Below, in pieces: positions 6,003 to 8,694 of a stretch of DNA of 8,694 nt. A model generated the notes under the pieces. The model searched no databases, was not told where the DNA came from, and worked only from the letters and a program-made list of their open reading frames with translations. Numbering within the stretch: position 1 is the stretch's first letter; each line of letters opens with the position of its first letter. Made by a program: the position numbers and the translations under genes. The DNA comes from Rhodospirillales bacterium (GTDB taxonomy: Bacteria > Pseudomonadota > Alphaproteobacteria > Acetobacterales > Acetobacteraceae): assembly GCA_025352915.1 (NCBI GenBank), contig JANXSA010000470.1, positions 1 through 8,694 on the forward strand. The letters run 5' to 3'.

Positions 6003-7400
6003 TCAAAGCGATGCCGCCGCAATCCGCGCCAGCGACTCCTCGCGCCCCAGCGCCACCAGCACGGCGTCGATCCCAGGGCTGATCGTGCTGCCGGTCAGTG
6101 CGGCGCGCAGCGGCTGGGCCACCGCGCCGAGCTTGCGCCCGCTCGCCTCGGCAAATGCCCGCAATGCGGCATCGACGCCCGCCAGGCTGAAATCACTCGC
6201 CGCGAGGCCATCGGTCACCTCGCGCAGCATCAGCCGGTTTTCGGCCGACAGCAGTGCGGTGGCCTTCGGCGTCATCGGCAGGGGCAGCGGATGCGCCAGG
6301 AATGTGCAGGAGTCGGCCAGTTCCACCAGCGTCTTCGCCCGCTCCTTCAAGGCCGGCATCAACGCCCGGATGCGGTGCATGGCGTTGGTGCCAAGCGCCA
6401 ATGCCTCCCGTCCCGCCAGCCGCCGCACCACTTCGCCGGTCAGCCAGCCATCGTCGCGCAGCCTCAACCAATGCGCGTTGACGTGCTGCAATTTGGCATA
6501 GTCCATCCGCGCCGCGCCGCGCCCGACGCCATCCAGATCGAACAGCCGAATGGCTTCATCGCGGTCCAGGATCTCGACATCGCCATGCGCCCAGCCGAGC
6601 CGCAGCAGGTAGTTACACAACGCCTCGGGCAGATAGCCCTGTTCCTGGAACTCCAGCACGCTGACCGCGCCATGGCGCTTGGACAGCTTCTTGCCGTCCT
6701 CGCCATGGATCAGCGGAATATGGGCGAAGTGCGGCCGCTCCCAGCCCATCGCGTCATAGATTTGTGCCTGGCGGAACGCGTTGGTCAGGTGGTCGTCGCC
6801 GCGGACGACATGGGTGATCGCCATGTCGTGGTCGTCCACCACCACGGCGTGCTGATAAGTCGGCGTGCCGTCGCTGCGCAGGAGGATCATGTCGTCCAGC
6901 TCGGTGTTGCCGACGCGCACCGTGCCCTGGACCAGATCTTCAATCACCGTCTCGCCCTCGCTTGGCGCGCGCAGGCGGATGGCCGGCGCCACGCCCGCCG
7001 GCGCCTCGGCGGGATCGCGGTCGCGCCAGGGTGAGCGGAATTTGGTCACCTTGCCTGCCGCGGCGGCGGCCTCCCGCGTGGCCTTCAGCTCGTCGGCGCT
7101 GAGGTAGCAATGATAGGCCGAGCCGCGCGCCACCATTTCCCGCGCTACCTCGGCATGGCGCGCCACCCGTTGGCTCTGGAACACCGTTTGGCCGTCATTG
7201 GCCAGGCCGAGCCATGCCAGCCCCTCCAGGATGACCTGGGTCGCGGTGTCGGTGGAGCGTTCGCGGTCGGTGTCTTCGACGCGGAGCAGGAATTCGCCGC
7301 CGTGGTGGCGGGCGAATAACAGGTTGAACAACGCGGTCCGGGCGCCGCCGATATGCAGCAGGCCGGTGGGGGAGGGGGCAAAGCGCACACGTACGGTCAT
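6003..7400 (-). CDS. gltX: Glutamate--tRNA ligase
   Basis: GltX is the class I cytoplasmic synthetase that attaches glutamate to its tRNA using ATP. At 465 residues it is of normal length. The catalytic domain starts RFAPSPTGLLHIGGARTAL (HIGH motif as HIGG, residues 16-19), with LRVEDTD at 39-45, the connective insert around 95-135, VVRGDDHL (198-205) and the KMSKS motif as KLSKR (238-242). The tRNA-binding region follows, including LLRLGWAHGD and the MDYAKLQHVNAHWL segment (299-312), then a helical anticodon-binding domain. The insert has one cysteine (YHCYL), so the zinc site seen in some GluRS is absent. Whether it charges only tRNA-Glu or also tRNA-Gln cannot be told. The start has no Shine-Dalgarno sequence; the SnoaL-like gene ends five bases upstream, so coupled translation is likely. 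Confidence 0.97.
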   Translation of the reverse strand: MTVRVRFAPSPTGLLHIGGARTALFNLLFARHHGGEFLLRVEDTDRERSTDTATQVILEGLAWLGLANDGQTVFQSQRVARHAEVAREMVARGSAYHCYLSADELKATREAAAAAGKVTKFRSPWRDRDPAEAPAGVAPAIRLRAPSEGETVIEDLVQGTVRVGNTELDDMILLRSDGTPTYQHAVVVDDHDMAITHVVRGDDHLTNAFRQAQIYDAMGWERPHFAHIPLIHGEDGKKLSKRHGAVSVLEFQEQGYLPEALCNYLLRLGWAHGDVEILDRDEAIRLFDLDGVGRGAARMDYAKLQHVNAHWLRLRDDGWLTGEVVRRLAGREALALGTNAMHRIRALMPALKERAKTLVELADSCTFLAHPLPLPMTPKATALLSAENRLMLREVTDGLAASDFSLAGVDAALRAFAEASGRKLGAVAQPLRAALTGSTISPGIDAVLVALGREESLARIAAASL

Positions 7401-7418
7401 GGCCGCTATCTACGGCCA
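7400..7418 (-). promoter_or_regulatory. Hairpin covering the gltX translation start
   Basis: TGGCCG (7400-7405) and CGGCCA (7413-7418) form a perfect six-base stem with a seven-base loop. In the mRNA the first base of the gltX AUG is paired within the stem, and the UAG stop of the upstream gene (7406-7408) lies in the loop. A ribosome finishing the upstream gene would open the hairpin next to the gltX start, a classic layout for translational coupling. The role is inferred from position only. Confidence 0.4.
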
Positions 7419-7915
7419 GTTGGCGGGTTTTCCCAGGCCTCCTCCGAGAACCGCCCGAGATGCGCCTGATTCTCCGGCTTGGCGTTCTGCCGCGCCGCCG
7501 CCTTGGCCGACACGCTGGCAATGCCTTCGACGGGATAGCCCTGTTGCGCCAGCGCCAGGCCGCGGTCGAACACCTCGAAATAATGCGCGATCAACCCGTC
7601 GCGCAGGCGGAATCGGCTGATCCCCTCGAACAGCACAGGGCGACCCTCCGCGCCCGGCCGGCGCGAGGCATAGCTGAACCGCCACCTGGCATAGCCGAGA
7701 TCGCCGATGCAGACCGGCTCGACGAATTCCCACCAATAGTCGCGCCCGCCATCGTGGAAGCGTTGCAGCATCGCCGCGATCGGGCCGGCTCCCTGGTGCG
7801 GGCCGAAGAACCCATCCTCGTAGACGCCGTCCGGCGTGAACAGCGCGGCCAATCCCGCGCCGTCATTGCGCCGCACCGCATCGGCGAAGCGGTCCAGCAA
7901 GGTCGTGAAACTCAT
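7406..7915 (-). CDS. SnoaL/NTF2-like family protein
   Basis: This 169-residue protein has the cone-shaped alpha+beta pattern of the SnoaL/NTF2 superfamily: an N-terminal helix (TTLLDRFADAVRRNDGAGLAALF), the typical turn FTPDGVYEDGFFGPHQGAGPIAAML (about residues 26-50), then strands (WWEFVEPVCIGDLGYARWRF; GRPVLFEGISRFRLRDGLIAHYFEVFD). Such folds form pocketed dimers that act as cyclases, isomerases, dehydratases or binding proteins; the substrate here is unknown. The last 35 residues, after VEGIASV, are a polar extension ending NPPTGRR. The ATG at 7915 is preferred over an in-frame one at 8059 because a strong GGGGGAAG site precedes it, and the longer form would add 48 residues without domain character and run into comEC. 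It overlaps no gene but ends five bases before gltX, implying co-transcription. Confidence 0.85.
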   Translation of the reverse strand: MSFTTLLDRFADAVRRNDGAGLAALFTPDGVYEDGFFGPHQGAGPIAAMLQRFHDGGRDYWWEFVEPVCIGDLGYARWRFSYASRRPGAEGRPVLFEGISRFRLRDGLIAHYFEVFDRGLALAQQGYPVEGIASVSAKAAARQNAKPENQAHLGRFSEEAWENPPTGRR

Positions 7916-7996
7916 CGTTCTTCCCCCGTACATTTTGGTCACGACCGGCAACGAAACCAGCGTGACGCCAACCCATTCGGCGCGTAGCCTAACGCA
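7916..7996. promoter_or_regulatory. Divergent spacer between the SnoaL-like gene and comEC
   Basis: These 81 bases separate two divergent starts and should carry both promoters. A small interrupted palindrome, GGTC-AC-GACC (7937-7946), lies within it. TAGCCT at 7985-7990 is a poor -10 for comEC. No strong consensus box is visible in either direction, so this call rests on position. Confidence 0.35.
7920..7927 (-). promoter_or_regulatory. Ribosome-binding site deciding the SnoaL-like start
   Basis: On the minus strand GGGGGAAG lies four bases before the ATG at 7915 (six from the GGGGGA core), a strong purine-rich site. It supports this start over the in-frame ATG at 8059, which lies inside the comEC coding region. 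Confidence 0.7.
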
Positions 7997-8694
7997 ATGC
8001 AATCGGGCGCGCGCGCACCTCGTTTTCGCTGGCTCGCCGCGCTGATCGATCGCGGGCACGCCATGGCCGAGGCCGAACGCGGCCGGTTTGCCCCGTTGCT
8101 CGCCGTGGCGCTTGCCGCCGGGGCCGCGCTCTACTACGTGCTGCCCGCCGAGCCAGCTCCGCGCACCGGCCCGGCTTTCATCCTCGTTGGCCTGTCACTG
8201 GTCCTGATCGGCCGCGCCCGATGGCCGGTTCTCGCCTTGGGACTGCTCGCCGCTTGCTTCGGGATCGGCTTTGGCGTGGCACAATTCGCAACCTCCCGCG
8301 CGCCGCCGCAACCCGTGCTGCCGACTCGCGCCACCATCATCACCGGCACCGTCGCCATGGTCGAACCGCTGCCACAGGGCCGCCGCGTCACCTTGTCCGC
8401 CGCGCGGCTCGGCGATGCGCCGGCCCTGGAGCGCACGCTGCGCATCCGGCTGCGCCCGACCGATACCCAGCCCGTTGCCACCGGCGACGTGCTGCGCATC
8501 CGTACCATGCTGCTGGCGCCCTCGGGCGCTCCGCTGCCCGGCGGCTGGGACATCCAGTTCGATGCCTTCCACACCGGTGGCGCCGGCTTCGGCTATGCGC
8601 TCAATCCCGTCGAGCGCCTGGCCTCGCCGCCACCCTCCGGGATGACGGCGCGGCTCCAGGCGCCGCAGGAAGCGATCATGCTGCGCATTCATGC
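7997..8694 (+). CDS. comEC: ComEC/Rec2-family membrane protein, N-terminal 232 residues (runs off right edge)
   Basis: ComEC forms the inner-membrane channel for DNA uptake in competent bacteria; homologues are widespread in alphaproteobacteria, including species not known to be competent. The visible part opens with a cytoplasmic lead (MQSGARAPRFRWLAALIDRG), then hydrophobic segments at about residues 35-52 (LLAVALAAGAALYYVLP), 62-72 (FILVGLSLVLI) and 77-94 (VLALGLLAACFGIGFGVA). Next comes the extracytoplasmic DUF4131 region: ITGTVAMVEPLPQGRRVTLSAARL, RTLRIRLRP, GDVLRIRTMLLAP and the characteristic PGGWDIQFDAFHTGGAGFGYAL. The competence core and beta-lactamase-like domain lie beyond the window. 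ATG 7997 is the first possible start, since an in-frame TAG sits at 7985-7987. There is no clear Shine-Dalgarno sequence. A divergent comEC next to gltX is a familiar alphaproteobacterial arrangement. Confidence 0.9.
   Translation, partial: MQSGARAPRFRWLAALIDRGHAMAEAERGRFAPLLAVALAAGAALYYVLPAEPAPRTGPAFILVGLSLVLIGRARWPVLALGLLAACFGIGFGVAQFATSRAPPQPVLPTRATIITGTVAMVEPLPQGRRVTLSAARLGDAPALERTLRIRLRPTDTQPVATGDVLRIRTMLLAPSGAPLPGGWDIQFDAFHTGGAGFGYALNPVERLASPPPSGMTARLQAPQEAIMLRIH

Noticed and set aside
4975..6501. 508-codon plus-strand frame spanning several minus-strand genes
   Set aside because: It crosses three genes and their spacers with no promoter, ribosome-binding site or domain.
5598..7034. 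478-codon plus-strand frame opposite gltX
   Set aside because: It is antisense to gltX, has no recognisable domain, and its composition reflects the opposite strand's codon bias.
8195..8692. Minus-strand frames opposite comEC
   Set aside because: The plus strand carries clear ComEC membrane segments and the DUF4131 motif; the reverse frames have no domain character.

Overview
This GC-rich window uses G or C at most third codon positions. It looks like a chromosomal segment of an alphaproteobacterium, most likely Acetobacteraceae or a close relative. Three things suggest this: a pyrB-pyrC'-plsY cluster in which the dihydroorotase-like gene has lost its HxH metal motif, a gltX gene near a divergent comEC, and AT-rich hairpin repeats and a Pro/Arg-rich small protein of a style I associate with that family. 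The genus cannot be fixed from the sequence. Most genes are housekeeping. I see no defence, CRISPR, phage or transposase genes and no tRNA or rRNA.

Layout. Positions 1-2521 (minus strand) hold a tightly overlapping operon transcribed pyrB, pyrC', plsY; plsY runs off the left edge. A 107-base spacer separates it from the divergent ppa (plus, 2629-3153). The stretch 3154-3373 has no gene but is rich in repeats: an AT-rich hairpin, a G/C-rich palindrome, a tandem 9-mer and a plausible promoter. Next comes an uncharacterised, possibly leaderless ORF from 3374 (plus), with a helical N-terminus and a disordered Pro/Arg/Ala-rich tail. Minus-strand genes follow: a crotonase-fold enzyme (3896-4735), a PPOX-family flavoprotein (4871-5344), an unrecognised 158-residue protein (5434-5910), gltX (6003-7400) and a SnoaL/NTF2-like gene (7406-7915). 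The plus-strand comEC starts at 7997 and runs off the right edge.

How the genes work together. PyrB makes carbamoyl-aspartate for pyrimidine synthesis, and PyrC' is probably its non-catalytic partner. PlsY begins phospholipid acylation. Ppa removes the pyrophosphate made by biosynthetic reactions, including tRNA charging by GltX. The crotonase, PPOX and SnoaL genes look like independent accessory metabolism.

No complete new system is evident. The points most worth a second look are the SnoaL stop codon lying in the loop of a hairpin that reaches the gltX start codon, the promoter placed directly at the start of the 3374 ORF, two copies of one 25-base hairpin lying in the same sense downstream of unrelated genes, and unusual active-site residues in PyrC', PlsY and the crotonase.
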